DNA of 64,000 nucleotides from Ahaetulla prasina (GCF_028640845.1 NC_080548.1:22025821-22089820), one strand, 5' to 3'. Positions 30,583-41,835 are shown, numbered from the stretch's first letter. Made by a program: numbers and translations. The notes: generated by a model from the letters alone, not told the origin.

Positions 30583-31205
30583 GGTAGTCCTCGGCTTCCA
30601 ACGGAGAACAAGAATTGCTGTTGCTAAGCAAGGCGGTTGTTAAGTGAGTCACACCCAATTTAACAATCCCCCCCTTTTTTGGGGGGGGCCACGGTTGCCA
30701 CTCAAGAACTGTGGTCTTTAAGCAAATCTGGCTTTCCCTATTGACTTTTTTTTTTATTTGCATTTATATCCCACCCTTCTCCGAAGACTCAGGGTGGCTT
30801 ACACTATGTTAGCAATAGTCTTCATCCATTTGTATATTATATAAAAGTCAACTTATTGCCCCCAACAATCTGGGTCCTCAGTTTACCTACCTTATAAAGG
30901 ATGGAAGGCTGAGTCAACCTTGGGCCTGGTGGGACTTGAACCTGCAGTAATTGCAAGCAGCTGCTGTTAATAACAGACTGTCTTAGCAGTCTGAGCCACC
31001 AGAGGCCCCTTTGAATGGAGGAAGGTCATAAATTGTGATCACGTGACCTCGGGATGCTGCAACCGCTGGAAATACTATGCCAGATGCCCAGGAATCAAAT
31101 TTTGACGCGGCGTTGGTTGTAAATGCGAGGGCTGGTTGTAAGTCACATTTTTCAGTGCCATTGTAACTTCGAACTAAAGGAATAGTTATAAGTTGAGGAC
31201 TACTT
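30583..31205 (+). mobile_element. Family P MITE with a nested SINE
   Basis: GGTAGTCCTCGGCTTCCAAC, then a CCCTATTGACTTTTTT junction; it resumes GGTCATAAATTGTGATCACG and ends AGTTGAGGACTACTTG with a TA flank. Confidence 0.8.
30747..31012 (-). mobile_element. tRNA-derived SINE with L2-type tail
   Basis: Minus-strand copy of the 21,728 family: ATATCCCACCCTTCTCCGAA, GGAAGGCTGAGTCAACCTTG, GGTGGGACTTGAACCTGCAG and GAGCCACCAGAGGCCC. Confidence 0.85.
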
Positions 31206-31225
31206 GTACACTACACTGGCTCTTA

Positions 31226-31292
31226 TTAGCCATAGAATCATAAAGTTGCAAGGGACCTTAGTGGTCTTCTAGTCCAACCCCCTGCCGAAGAA
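31226..31292 (-). mobile_element. CR1 LINE 3' end (right arm)
   Basis: CATAGAATCATAAAGTTGCA, GGGACCTTAGTGGTCTTCTA and CCAACCCCCTGCCG, complementary to the copy at 28,553. Confidence 0.85.
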
Positions 31293-31316
31293 TAGTTTTT
31301 CTATACTATTTCTATA

Positions 31317-31795
31317 CTTGGGGAAAACTTAAAAAATTTCTTGCAAGTTTTCCCAAAAAAATATTGATCAATATATTTAAAAATAAAAACTGTGTATGTT
31401 TGTTGTCTATGTGTGCTATTGAGGTGGGAATACTGATTCTAAAAAATTCTGGGTCTAGAATTATAGCAGCCATCCCTAATTTGTGTCCTTCCAGATGTAG
31501 TGCTCTGGAAGTGCTCTCGGGATCAACCATCGCTTTCTAGCCTGGCCTTTATGTAAGAGTCCACTGGGGTTGGGCGGGCAATAAATTTCAATAAATAAAT
31601 GTTTGAGTCACAAACAGTATCTGAGCAGAGGCTTTCAGGAAGTTCAGGAAAACGGGCAGCCTCCCCTTTTCATTGTTGTCCCCAGCAGGCAACCCTTTTG
31701 AGGTATGGTCTGAAAAGATGGCCTCCCGGGCTGACACTATGATTCTGAAGGGAGCCAACACCCAGTATGAGCCAATCCCCTCTCTCACCTCACAG
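31317..31795. other. Unique non-coding stretch
   Basis: Only a short LINE-tail-like GGGCGGGCAATAAATTTCAA at about 31,575 stands out. No gene. Confidence 0.3.
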
Positions 31796-32161
31796 CAGGG
31801 GTGAAATGCTACCTGTTCAGAGTGGTTCGCTTGAACTGGTAGTAATAAAAGCTACCAGTTCGGGCAATCCAGTAGTAAAAAAATGCTACTGGTTCAGATG
31901 TTTCCGACGATCAGCTGTGCTGCACAATTTATATTTGCTAGAAAGCAGGAAATCCTGCTTTCTAGCGAATCTAAATTGCGCGGCACAGCTGTTCTGCCTC
32001 TCGCTGTTCTACTTACCTTAGAAAAGTCTTCTTAAGCCTCCTTTTTCAGTGCTGGGTGGTAATACCTGCAGTGCACCTTCGCGCAAAGCGCAAGCTTGGC
32101 GTGCACCGCGCATGCGTGCACACAGCAAATCGGTAGCAGACTTTGGAGTATTTTACCCCTG
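31796..32161. mobile_element. hAT-like MITE, family C
   Basis: CAGGGGTGAAATGCTACCTG to TTGGAGTATTTTACCCCTG. An internal perfect hairpin pairs GCTAGAAAGCAGGA with TCCTGCTTTCTAGC at about 31,936-31,966. The target duplication is not recognisable. Confidence 0.8.
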
Positions 32162-32169
32162 CATAGGGT

Positions 32170-32640
32170 TGTGTTGTGGAGAAGATAGGGGGAGGAAGGA
32201 GTATTAAATACCTTCCTGCCTTGAGTTGTTTATAAAAATAATAAAGCATAGATATAAAATAAATTGCTTCAAGAAACAAGCAGAGTTAGTTAGCTAGTTC
32301 CAAACATTGGCCTCTGTTGGGCATCGGAGACCTACAGAAGTCCTCTGCTGCATTTTGTTTAGCACGAAGCCACCTTTGAGAGGTCATCTGTCATCATGAG
32401 GTGGGGAATCCTTGTAAAGGGTTCCCAGTCATATGTCTCCATCCTGGCTGGAAAGGAAATGCAGGGGAAAGTCTTGGCTGGTATTTGGAGGCCGTCATAC
32501 TTTGGGTGGAGAAAGGCAGACTTGGGCTTAACTCAAACAAGATGGAGTTGTGGTTCCAAGATGGTTCCGATTTTTTGACTATAAATGAGATTGGGCTTCC
32601 CTGAAAAACAAATCCTGTCTTAAGGATTCTCCTGGATTCT
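32170..32640. other. Unique non-coding stretch
   Basis: No supported gene or repeat. Confidence 0.3.
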
Positions 32641-32892
32641 TGCTAGTAGGTTGTTGCTTAACAACTGGTTTGGTGATTATGTGCTTTGCGTGCCGTTTGA
32701 ACAAATCTTCACTTTCGGGTTTCTTTGGAGGAGTAACACAGCTGATTCGCGTGGCAGAGCCAATTGATCCGCGAATCAGCTGAGGAGATAAACGTAGGAA
32801 AATAGCTTGGGTGGCAGGGAGGTAGACCAATCTGATTGTCGGGACAAACCGGTTTGTCTGAACCGGTCCGAACTGATACAATCCCATCACTG
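32641..32892 (-). mobile_element. hAT-like element remnant
   Basis: The right end ACTGATACAATCCCATCACTG matches the TIR style of family B/D, and CAGCTGATTCGCG pairs with CGCGAATCAGCTG inside (32,740-32,785). The left end is unclear. Confidence 0.55.
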
Positions 32893-33702
32893 GAGCAAGT
32901 GAAAGCCTGGCTTTGGAAGATCTTAACTGGGGTTAGCTGCTATACCAGTTAACATTTGTTCCTGGGAAAGGAGACACCAACAATAATCGTTTGTGATCTT
33001 GTTGGCTCCTTGCTCTGCTGCCCAAAGTACAGTATGTAAGCAGAGAATGCTTGTTGAGTTCCTTATGGGAAGCCAGGCAAAACATGAGAATTGTTGGAGG
33101 GCAGAGGTGCTGGCTATTTCAGGAAATCAGAGAATTTATGAACTTGGAATGTAAGAGATGGAGCTATGCTGGAGAAAAATGCAACACAGGAGGTCTTTAT
33201 TTGGCAATATTACAGTGCCGGGTGGTAGTTTGCATCGTGACTTTGTAAAATGCTTCAAGTTAGTTTGCTTGAAGTGGCACAGAAACTATAGCAAGCAGAA
33301 TCAAGGAATCAATCAATTTACTTCTAAAGAATATGTCTACGTTCAGACAACACAGTTAATTTGCAGTTATTGAATTAACAATTGTCCTCTATCCCTGCTG
33401 CTCACTGAGAAGGCTGTCTGTGATCCAGAAAGTAGTAAACTGGTAGTAACTTCATTTTCCATGAATTTGTCCAATCCACTTTTAAAGCTATCTATGTATC
33501 AGTCCCAGATCTCCTTGTATTTCATTCTAACACCTGATACACTCTCCTCCCAGTTCTTATACTGTATTATGGGGAAAAAAGGGGGAAAGGCCACATTTTT
33601 CATGCCAAACTTGTTTGGATCTTCTTCTGATGTCTGCTTGAAATTGCTAGCCGCTTTGGGCATGGGGTTGGGAATTCTAGCAAATCTTGGCATATTTTGA
33701 AG
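32893..33702. other. Unique non-coding stretch
   Basis: About 800 bp with no supported gene or repeat. Confidence 0.3.
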
Positions 33703-33875
33703 TCCCAAAGGTGCTTTTTCAAGAGGCAACTGGGATTTCTTTGTTTTTCCTTGCAGACATTTTATTTCTCATCCAAGAAGCTTCTTCAGTTCTCTTATTT
33801 CTTGGATGAGAAGCGAAACGTCTTCAAGGAAAAACAAAGAAAGTCCAGTTGCCACTTGAAAAAGCACCTTTGGGG
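33703..33875. mobile_element. Hairpin MITE with AAAGGTGCTTTTTCAAG ends
   Basis: Left TCCCAAAGGTGCTTTTTCAA and GAGGCAACTGGG pair with right CCAGTTGCCACTTG and AAAAAGCACCTTTGGGG. The middle pairs TCATCCAAGAAGCTTCTTC with TCTTGGATGA. Fragments of the family recur at 41,905 and 43,683. Confidence 0.82.
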
Positions 33876-35082
33876 CAACCATGACCTGGATGACTGAGAA
33901 TCTCCATAGACACATTTTGAAGGCATTAGTAATGATGGTAGCTGGATTATCAGAAAGTACGCAGTATTTTGCTGAATCTGATCCTGCATTGTGCTTCTCC
34001 CAAAGACCAGCTAGATGATCTTCAAAGTTGCCACAAGAATCGGATCTCCTTTCTGCTGGGGTTCTCCAGCAACATGTGTTGTAAGAAACACATTATTTCC
34101 TAGATTGGAGGTGAAATACTGAGATCATCATCAGTATTGATGATTATTGAGTATCATAACTGATTCTCCTTGTTTTAGGGGATTTAACACAGTTCAGATG
34201 TTGAAGATGCTGGAAGAGAATATCAATTTGGAGCAAAGAATAAGAGCATGGGGTTATTTGATACTATTGTGAAAACTGGGGATGAGACAAGCCAAAATCC
34301 TGAGTAAAACTCATCATATTGGTACTGTTATTTTAAAGGTGAATAAACAGTGAATATTTTGATTGTTGGACTAAGTTGGTCTTCTATCTAGACTAGTACA
34401 ATTTTCCCTACTATGTACCAAAAGGAAAAGTAGAGAAATGAAAGTTCAAAAATATAGAGAAGGCCATTAATCTTCAGGCAATGGAAGAACTTTATCCTTT
34501 CCTTCTTACCTTATTTTTATTGCTGTGGTACAGCTACACCAAAAAGAGAAAAAGAAAGCCAAAATATAGATACTCAAAAAAGAAAAAGAAAGAAACCCAT
34601 TATCAATGGGAACACAGTGACTGATTCCATGCAGTCGTGGTGTCTGCTGTTTAAAGATTGAACTGGACCGCTTTGGTTACATATGCAAACATATTTTAAT
34701 GAAAGAACTTTTCTTGTCTTTAAGACATCTTTAGATGTCTTCTCATTGTTGATATTAATCTCCCAGACACTTACAGTTTTTCAGGAATGTCTAGTCTTTT
34801 GGCTTGTCAACTGTTCGAAAGAAGCTGTGCGATGGCTCCTGTCTTATGGAATGACCTACATTTTGCAAGATGTTGGACTAGGATCAAGGAGATTCAGATT
34901 CAAGGTCATGGAAGTCCCCTGTGGGGCTTTGGGCCAGTCCCTTTCTCTCAACCCATTTGGACTTCAGTGGGGAAAACTGCTAGACTGGGTGCTGGGAGAC
35001 TCAGGTCTCTTTATGTACTTGGGTAGCTGTGGATAGATTTCACCTGGATTGCTGCTCCTAACCCAACACTTTAACCACTATG
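33876..35082. other. Mostly unique stretch with a SINE trace
   Basis: GGGCCAGTCCCTTTCTCTCA (34,930-34,950) resembles the middle of a tRNA SINE. No gene. Confidence 0.35.
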
Positions 35083-35090
35083 CCATAATG

Positions 35091-35213
35091 CAGGGGTCTG
35101 CAAACTTGGCTCTTTTAAGACTTGTGGACTTCAACTCCCAGAGCTTCGCTGGCTGAGGAACTCTGGGAGTTGAAGTCCACAAGTCTTAAAAGAGCCAAGT
35201 TTGCAGACCCCTG
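35091..35213. mobile_element. hAT-like hairpin MITE, family A
   Basis: CAGGGGTCTGCAAACTTGGC with its exact complement at the right end and a GCTTCGCTGGC loop. Perfect duplication CCATAATG (35083-35090, 35214-35221). Confidence 0.95.
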
Positions 35214-35515
35214 CCATAATGACTCTCTTTTGATTGTTGAGATTAAATACCCAGATAAGGTCAAAGCAGCCCTTGATAGACTTGTCCTCCTTGAATCTAA
35301 AGTCCTCCACTTCAGTGGCCCTCGTCACCACATGTCAAGATAATCCCACCAATTACAAGAAGGAGTGCTTTTATTAGTTCTAAATCTCTTTCCAATCAGC
35401 TTCATCGACTGCCCCCTGATTTTAGTGTTTTGTGAGCAGGGGAAACACATATCCATTTTTCTACATGTATTGTATGATTTGATATTCCTAGCTCACGAGT
35501 CCTTACTCCAGACCA

Positions 35516-35630
35516 GGGGTCAGCAACCTTAAACACTCAAAGAGCCACAAAGGTCCTAACTGGAAGCCAACCGTTCAATTCCGCGTGTGCATGCGCAGCC
35601 AGCAAACCGGTAGTAAACCGGTTCAGATTG
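35516..35630 (+). mobile_element. hAT-like remnants (Charlie-like head, family C tail)
   Basis: CAGGGGTCAGCAACCTTAAA and CAAAGAGCCACAAAGG match the ends of the 9,343 family; AAACCGGTAGTAAACCGGTT then CAGATTGCACC resembles family C. This is a junction of two decayed elements. Confidence 0.55.
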
Positions 35631-36100
35631 CACCATACTATAAAAAAGATGTTGAAACTCTAGAAAAAGTGCAGAGGAGAGCAATCAGGTTGATTAAGGG
35701 ACTGGAGGCTAAAACATACGATGAACGGTTGCATGAATTGGGCAGGGCTAGTCTAGTGAAGAGAAGGACCAGGGGAGACATGATAGCAGTCTTCTAATAT
35801 TTGAGGGACAGCCACAGATAGGAAAGGGTCAAGCTATTTTCCAAGGCTCCTGAAGGCCAGATAAAGAATAATGGATGGAAATTGATCAAGGAGAGATTCA
35901 ACCTAGAAATAAGAAATTTTCTGATAGTGAGAACAATCAACCAATGGAACAGAAGTTGCCTTCGGAAGTTGTGGGAGCTTCATCCATGGAAGCTTTCAAG
36001 AAGAGATTGGACTGCCATTTGTCAGAAATGGTAAATTGTCTCCTGCTTGGGTGGGGGGTTGGACTAGATGACCTACAAGGTCCCTTCCAACTCTGTTAGT
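35631..36100 (+). mobile_element. CR1 LINE, 3' end of ORF2
   Basis: The plus strand encodes the end of the reverse-transcriptase protein (KKDVETLEKVQRRAIRLI, LEAKTYDERLHELGRASLV, KRRTRGDMIAVF) with a stop where other copies read Gln-Tyr. It then has the 3'UTR GACTAGATGACCTACAAGG, TCCCTTCCAACTCTG. Five-prime truncated. Confidence 0.9.
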
Positions 36101-36107
36101 CAAATGT

Positions 36108-36470
36108 AATCAAAAGTGGTATCCAGAACTGTACACAGCATAGATAGATAAGTAGATCATAGATTTGTATAACTATTGTCATTTTCATTTCAATTATCCC
36201 TGGAACACAGTATACCTTTTTCACAACTGCTACATATGCTTGATGTCTTCATTGAGCTATAGATCGTTTTTTTTCTAAGTAACACAGTCCCCATCACTGT
36301 AGGTGCAATGTTAGAGTTTTGCTCCAGCACACATCATTTTATACTTAAAATTAATCGCATCTGTCATGCGGTTGACCCATCCTTCACTTAAACAAGATCT
36401 TCTGGAGCTTTTTGTAATCATTTTGGTCCCATTACCCGGCTGAGCCATGGGAAAAGGACTCTAGTTTGTG
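36108..36470 (-). mobile_element. CR1 LINE internal fragment, opposite orientation
   Basis: AAAGTGGTATCCAGAACTGT and ATCTGTCATGCGGTTGACCC follow the order of a minus-strand CR1 body, abutting the plus-strand CR1 tail-to-tail. Confidence 0.55.
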
Positions 36471-36891
36471 TTATGAATCACAATATGAACTTGCAGAAAA
36501 AGCTTCTCGCGCTTTGTGGCTGTTGAATCATCAATGGGAAACGAAGAGAGAATGACGTGAGCTGTTCAAGGCAGAGGAACGGGCAAGAATAATAATTAGT
36601 GAAGTTAGTGAGAAATACAACTCCATTTTAAAAAAAAATAGTGCAACGTCAACCGGTTATACCTGGGCTTTTCAAACTTTCTCTTTGTCAGCTTTTAAAT
36701 CTAGAAGCAAATGTTTAATTCCCCCCTCCATCTTGCCCTATCCATTCCCCCCTTAGAAATATGAAGATGAGTATCAAAAAATCTATAATATTAAGTATGA
36801 GGGAAGATAGATTAATGAAAATTGGTGAAAGCAAAGCAGTGAAGACACCAAGGTATGCTTTACGATTGTGTGTGTGTGTGTGTGTGTGTAA
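36471..36891. other. Unique stretch ending in (GT)n
   Basis: (GT)n at 36,868-36,888; otherwise no repeat or gene recognised. Confidence 0.35.
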
Positions 36892-37005
36892 ACTAGGGCA
36901 ACCTTACTATTTGTAAACTTCAACTCCCAGGATTCAAATCCTGGGAGTTGAAATTCATTAATTCTGGGAGTTGAAGTCCACAGGTCGTAAAGTTGCCATC
37001 GTTGC
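36892..37005. mobile_element. Rearranged family A MITE remnant
   Basis: CTTCAACTCCCAGGATT pairs directly with AATCCTGGGAGTTGAA, followed by an extra GGGAGTTGAAGTCCACAGG arm and GTAAAGTTGCCATCG. Confidence 0.7.
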
Positions 37006-37534
37006 TCATGTTCATTGTGTTAATGACACTAACCACATTTTATCTTTTTTTAAGAAAAAAAAATGTCATTGACAATATAGGGTTGCTGGATTTTGTGTGT
37101 GCGCGTTTGCAGTTAGTAGTTACTTTCACGCCTACAAAGGTTTGTTCTCTAAGTTTGTGATAGTGGAGACAAAGGCAGGAGTTGTACGGTAAGTTGTAAA
37201 TCAGGAGTTGTAGGAGAAGCTGTCATTGTCGAGTTTGTAAGGTAAGCTTAACCATAATCTGTCAGCAGGATTGGCTAAGTGCCCGCAGCATGCTAAACTA
37301 AAACCTGGCAATCCATTCAGTGGCTTGGTAGCCTGTGGGAATTGCTCTCCTGAGAGTTATATTGACTTTCCCTAGAGAAATCTATAAGTTTTGCAAACTT
37401 CCTTGGGAGAAGGATAGGGCACAAGAAAGATATGCTTTTGGGAGATTTCCCTATAATCTTTTTTTTTTTTTTTTTTTAGGAAACAGTAACCCTCTTGAAA
37501 TTATCACCCCCCATGTTTCTGTCAGTTGCCTGTA
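37006..37534. other. Unique non-coding stretch
   Basis: Contains a 19-base poly-T at about 37,460. No gene. Confidence 0.3.
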
Positions 37535-37542
37535 GTTTAGGA

Positions 37543-37671
37543 TAGGGGTCTCCAACCTTGGCAACTTTAAGCCTGGCGGACTTCAACTCCCAGAATTCCC
37601 CCAGCCAGCTTTGGGGATTCTGGGAGTTGAAGTCCGCCAAGGCTTAAAGTTGCCAAGGTTGGGGACCCCTG
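37543..37671. mobile_element. hAT-like hairpin MITE, family A
   Basis: TAGGGGTCTCCAACCTTGGC with a near-perfect complementary right arm. Perfect duplication GTTTAGGA (37535-37542, 37672-37679). Confidence 0.95.
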
Positions 37672-37679
37672 GTTTAGGA

Positions 37680-38261
37680 GGCAAAAGAAACATTATCACT
37701 AGACAGGGTGGAAGAAGGATGCCAATACCCCCCTAAAAAAAAAAAATCTAGAAAAAAAAGAAAGACTCCTTTGAAATGACCGAATGAGGGTTGAGTAAAG
37801 AAGACGGCTAGAAAAGAAAACCTCCCAGAGGGCAAGTTCTTACATTGAACATGCTCAAAGTTGCACGGAAAATTAGATGTATGCTATATGATTATTTCAC
37901 AATCAGCCATCTTTCCCGATTGCATAAAAGTGACCGCAAGAGGGTCGTGTCTTGGCTAAAATGCAGAAAAGGAGGTCAACATTTTAAAAGTGACTTCCAG
38001 GGAGGTGTGGCCCATTTCTTTGGAGAAGCTAGACATCTGAAATTATCTACTCAGTAAAACAGTATGAACGAATGCATTAGTCAGTTGAATTCCTGTACAT
38101 TTCCTCCTCCTTCCTCTGTCTCCAGCCCCAGCTTGTGATTAAATGTTATTGTTGAATACTTTGTTAAGCTTTTTAGAATCCCGATGATACATCCAAGCTA
38201 CCAGGGTTCATTCCAAGCTTACTCATTTCTTTTGAAAAAAAGTTATTAGCCAAATTATTAG
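37680..38261. other. Unique non-coding stretch
   Basis: A-rich start, no supported gene or repeat. Confidence 0.3.
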
Positions 38262-38440
38262 ACGCCCTCGAAGACAAGGGTGGCTTACAAAAGACTTAAA
38301 ACCATAAACACAACCGGTAGCTTAAAAAACACAGGACATCGCTGGGTATAATTGATCGCTGGGCCTAAAAACAACAGCACCAAATTTAAAGCTCGCAGTG
38401 CATCATCACAGAGGTAAGACCATTAAAAACTTTTAAGAGC
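38262..38440 (-). mobile_element. L2-like LINE remnant
   Basis: GACGCCCTCGAAGACAAGGG, TGGCTTACAAAAGACTTAAA and an A-rich body resemble the minus-strand L2 3' region. Confidence 0.5.
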
Positions 38441-38680
38441 TGTACGTGGAGAAGAATCACTGCAGTTATGAAATTTGGGGACAATCGCAAGTATCTAAGA
38501 CTCATTAATTTCCGTAGGCCTGTCTATAAGGATGACTTGAGTCTGGATGCAGTTCATTTCCTGTGCAGGGACACTCATCAGAACTGTGGACATGGTAGGA
38601 AATTGTATAACAGTGTGCTTTGTAGGAGGCAGCCCTGGCTAGTCAAGGATCAGAAGAAATCTAGTGGCATCTTTCTAGAC

Positions 38681-39348
38681 CAGCGATGTCAAATTTGATT
38701 TCGTAGAGGGCCGCATCAGGGTTGTGTTTGACCCTGGGGGGTGGGGAGGGGCTGGCCAGCTTGATATCACTTGTGTCAGGGGTGCCTGTCAGAGGTGGGT
38801 TTCAGCAGATTTTGAGTAGTTTTGAGTAGGTTCTGGAGAACCGGTAGCAGAAATTTTGAGTAGTTCGGAGAACCAGTAGTAAAAATTCTGACTGGCCCTG
38901 CCCCCATCTATTCTCTGCCTCACGAGTCCTGGCTGATTGGGAAGAAATGGGGATTTTGCAGTAACCTTCCCCTGAAATGGGAAGGGAATGGAGATTTTAC
39001 AGTATCCTTCCCCTGCCACACCCACCAAGCCATGCCCACCAAGCCACGCCCACAGAACCAGTAGTAAAATTTTTTTGAAACTCACCTCTGGCACCTGTGG
39101 TGGCCCAAGTGCTCTGCCAGCGAAAACGGGCTCCCGAGCTCCGTTTTCAGCTGTGACGGCTTCCTGAAGCCCTCTGTCAGCAAAAACAGAGTTTGGGAGG
39201 GCTGCATGCGGCTCACCCAAGCTCCATTTTTGCTGGCAGAGCCTCTATGGGCCAGTCTGCTGTTTCCAGGGCAGCCCTGCGGGCCAGATGTAAGCACCCT
39301 ACCGGCCGGATGTGGCCCATGGTGGCCCCCTTGAGTTTGACACCCCTG
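38681..39348 (+). mobile_element. hAT-like element, family E, with nested family B
   Basis: CAGCGATGTCAAATTTGATT, GGGCCGCATCAGGGTTGTG, to CCTTGAGTTTGACACCCCTG. Perfect duplication TTCTAGAC (38673-38680, 39349-39356). Confidence 0.94.
38790..39090 (+). mobile_element. hAT-like MITE, family B, nested in family E
   Basis: CAGAGGTGGGTTTCAGCAG to TTGAAACTCACCTCTG. Flanks GTGCCTGT and GCACCTGT match at six of eight bases. Confidence 0.88.
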
Positions 39349-39493
39349 TTCTAGACTAACAAATTTTATTAAAAGGCAGAAGCTTTCATAAGCTACAGCT
39401 CCTGCCATTTAATGAAATGTGATCATCTGGAAAGATGCTACTTACGGTACTTAATTGCTTAGGATCATCAGAAGGATAAAATCTTATTGCATG

Positions 39494-39920
39494 CAGGTAG
39501 TCCACAACTTATAACTTATTCATTCAGTGACTATTCAAAGTTGCAATGACACTGAAAAAAGTGTGCTGATCCTCACACTTACAACTATTGCAGCATCCTC
39601 ACAATCACATGATCAAAATTGAAGCACTTGGCCACCGTCGGATATTTTTTAGAACAGTTTCGGCATCCTGAGGTCATGTGGTCTCCATTTGCAAGCTTCC
39701 TAGCTGGCTTCAGACAACCAAAGCCAATGGCGGGGCGGGGGTGGGGTGGGGAGCCTGGATTCGCTTAATGACCAAATGATTCCCTTGACAACTGAAGTGA
39801 TTCACTTAAGAACCATGGCAAAAAAAAAGTCATAAAATCGGACATGATTCGCTTAAGAATCGCCTTGCTTAACAACGGAAATTATGATCCCAATTGTGGT
39901 CGTAAATCGAGGACTACCTG
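39494..39920 (-). mobile_element. Family P MITE, full length
   Basis: CAGGTAGTCCACAACTTATA to GGTCGTAAATCGAGGACTAC plus CTG, about 427 bp. Typical GACACTGAAAAAAGTG, ATCCTGAGGTCATGTGGT and GATTCACTTAAGAACC landmarks. Confidence 0.88.
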
Positions 39921-39924
39921 TGTT

Positions 39925-41139
39925 AATCTGTGGGAGGGGGAGGAGGTTGAGCCACAAATATTTTTGAGAGCAGATTCACTGTAATTCAAATCACTGTTCC
40001 ATAAATGTTGCAATCCTTTACCTGTTTACCTGGGACTTAGTCTCATTGATCCTAGTGGGGTTTAAGTATTTAAAGGTAGCTGTGAATAGGATTTACACGG
40101 GTGACATTAATTTCCCCCTTTCATTAAAAATCCAGGGTGGATTAATGATGCTGCTTATTAACATTAACATTTCAGATCCTCAGAGTCTCAGCAGCGTAAA
40201 ACAGTGAGATAAGACATAATCTGCGGAGGGATAATTTAGAGAGGCGGCAAGGACAATCATAACACATCTGTGTTAGTACCTTGTCTTGGTAGCATAAAAT
40301 TGTATCAACAAACTATTAAAGCCAGATGTTGTAGGCCACAGGTCCCTTTACAACAACAACTTTTTTCTTTTTGGCAACCATTGAAATATTGCAAAGAAGC
40401 AGGAGATTTTTTTTTTTTAAATGTTCCTAAATGCAATTTCCTTCTCAACTGAATTGAATGGCTCTTACTTACTTCCAGGAAATGGAATGCAATTTGGGAA
40501 ATCGGTCTTATTAAACTCAGTGCCTGCATTTGCATATTATGCCAAGGTGGAATATGGTTTATTTTGACTTTGATTTTATGAAAAGTAGCTTGTTAACATT
40601 CAGTACTATGTTATACAATTTAATTGTAATACGTATTGCATATAATTAAAATTAGAGAACCCGTCTATATCTTGTAATCTTTCTAAATGTATAAAATTAT
40701 ATTACAATATTACCAGGTCGTATGACGTTATACAACTCTGCTACACCTTATTTTTTTTATTAGTTGTATTTTCTCAATAGACAGCACATATTTTAATACC
40801 CAAGCAATTAAATATTGGCCCATCTTCCTCCGCCTTCCAGACAGATCGAAATGACAATTTCCAAGCCGTAATGGGCAGGGCTTGAGAATTTTTATTTTTA
40901 GCATTTGATTCTCCCATGCTATGTAGCGTATCGGGCAACAGGATATGAGACTATCGGAGTAATAATCCCAACATATCTGGGAGGTGTTTGAATGGAAAAG
41001 GTTCTCCATTGTGTCAGTAGATCTTTCCACTTTTGTTTAATTGGCCAGGAATTTCATTTGGGACCTTATAACCAGTCAGATCTCCAGATCTCCGGTTAAT
41101 TTGTTTGCATGGACTAATAATCTCCAGAGATCTTTCATA
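39925..41139. other. Unique 1.2-kb segment, candidate conserved regulatory DNA
   Basis: No transposon recognised. Rich in TAAT/ATTA homeodomain cores (for example GGTGGATTAATGATGC at 40,135, CTTATTAACATTAACATT at 40,153), with an ATTTGCATA octamer at 40,528 and GGAATG motifs near 40,485. Function not known. Confidence 0.35.
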
Positions 41140-41147
41140 GCCTCACT

Positions 41148-41835
41148 CAGGGGTGGGCTTCAAAAATTTTAGCAAGGGGTTTTCTGCCTGGTTGCTGGAT
41201 GGGTGTGTCCACAATGGGCGTGGCCTAGTTGGTCTCCTGCACTCTGCGGGGGAAAGCTTTTTGCCCTCCTCGGGCTCTGGAGGCTTTCCTCGAGCCTCCA
41301 AGAGGATGAAAACGGCTTTCCTCAGGCTCAGGAGGCAAGAAATGGGCCCGTTTCCAGCCTTCCCGAACTTCCAGTAGGCCTGTTTTGTTTTTTTAAAAAT
41401 TTGAATTTATACCCCGCCCTTCTCCGAAGACTCAGGGCAGCTTACATTGTGTAAGGCAATAGTCTCATTCATTTGTATATTATATACAAAGTCAACTTGT
41501 ATTGCCCCCCCAACAATCTGGGTCCTCATTTTACTTACCTTATAAAGGATGGAAGGCTGAGTCAACCTTGGGCCTGGTGGGACTCGAACCTGCAGTAATT
41601 GTAATTGCAGGCAGCTGTGTTAATAACAGACTGCATTAGCCTGTTGAGCCACAAGAGGCCCTCCCAGAGATTCTGTGCATGCACCCTACACTTACCTGCA
41701 TTCAAAGTGGGCCGCTTGGGGACTCCTGGGTGGGGCGGGGCAGGCAGGTCCATCCAGGAGTGGGATTTGGGGGTTCTCGTAATTGCACAGAATCTTAGCT
41801 AGAGGTTCTCCCGAACCCCCAGCAGCCCACCCCTG
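41148..41835 (+). mobile_element. hAT-like element, family F, with nested SINE
   Basis: CAGGGGTGGGCTTCAAAAAT to CCCAGCAGCCCACCCCTG. Perfect duplication GCCTCACT (41140-41147, 41836-41843). It is the best complete copy of the family. Confidence 0.94.
41392..41664 (-). mobile_element. tRNA-derived SINE with L2-type tail, nested
   Basis: TTATACCCCGCCCTTCTCCG, AGGCTGAGTCAACCTTGGGC, GGTGGGACTCGAACCTGCAG, GAGCCACAAGAGGCCC; a third copy of this family. Confidence 0.87.

Larger units (their letters stand above)
28538..31316. repeat. Inverted repeat, arms about 28,538-28,670 and 31,190-31,316
   Basis: AGTATAGAAAAA...CTATTCTT, a CR1 end and GGCTAATAAGAGCCGGTGTA then GTGTACA occur on the left. Their reverse complements, including TACACTACACTGGCTCTTAT, occur on the right. 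A family P MITE adjoins each arm on the inner side. The left arm has a 12-bp extra segment after the CR1 end. Confidence 0.82.

Noticed and set aside
30075..30611. 178-codon minus frame
   Set aside because: No recognisable domain, Lys/Gly low-complexity runs, part overlaps a family P MITE; no splice or start context supports it.
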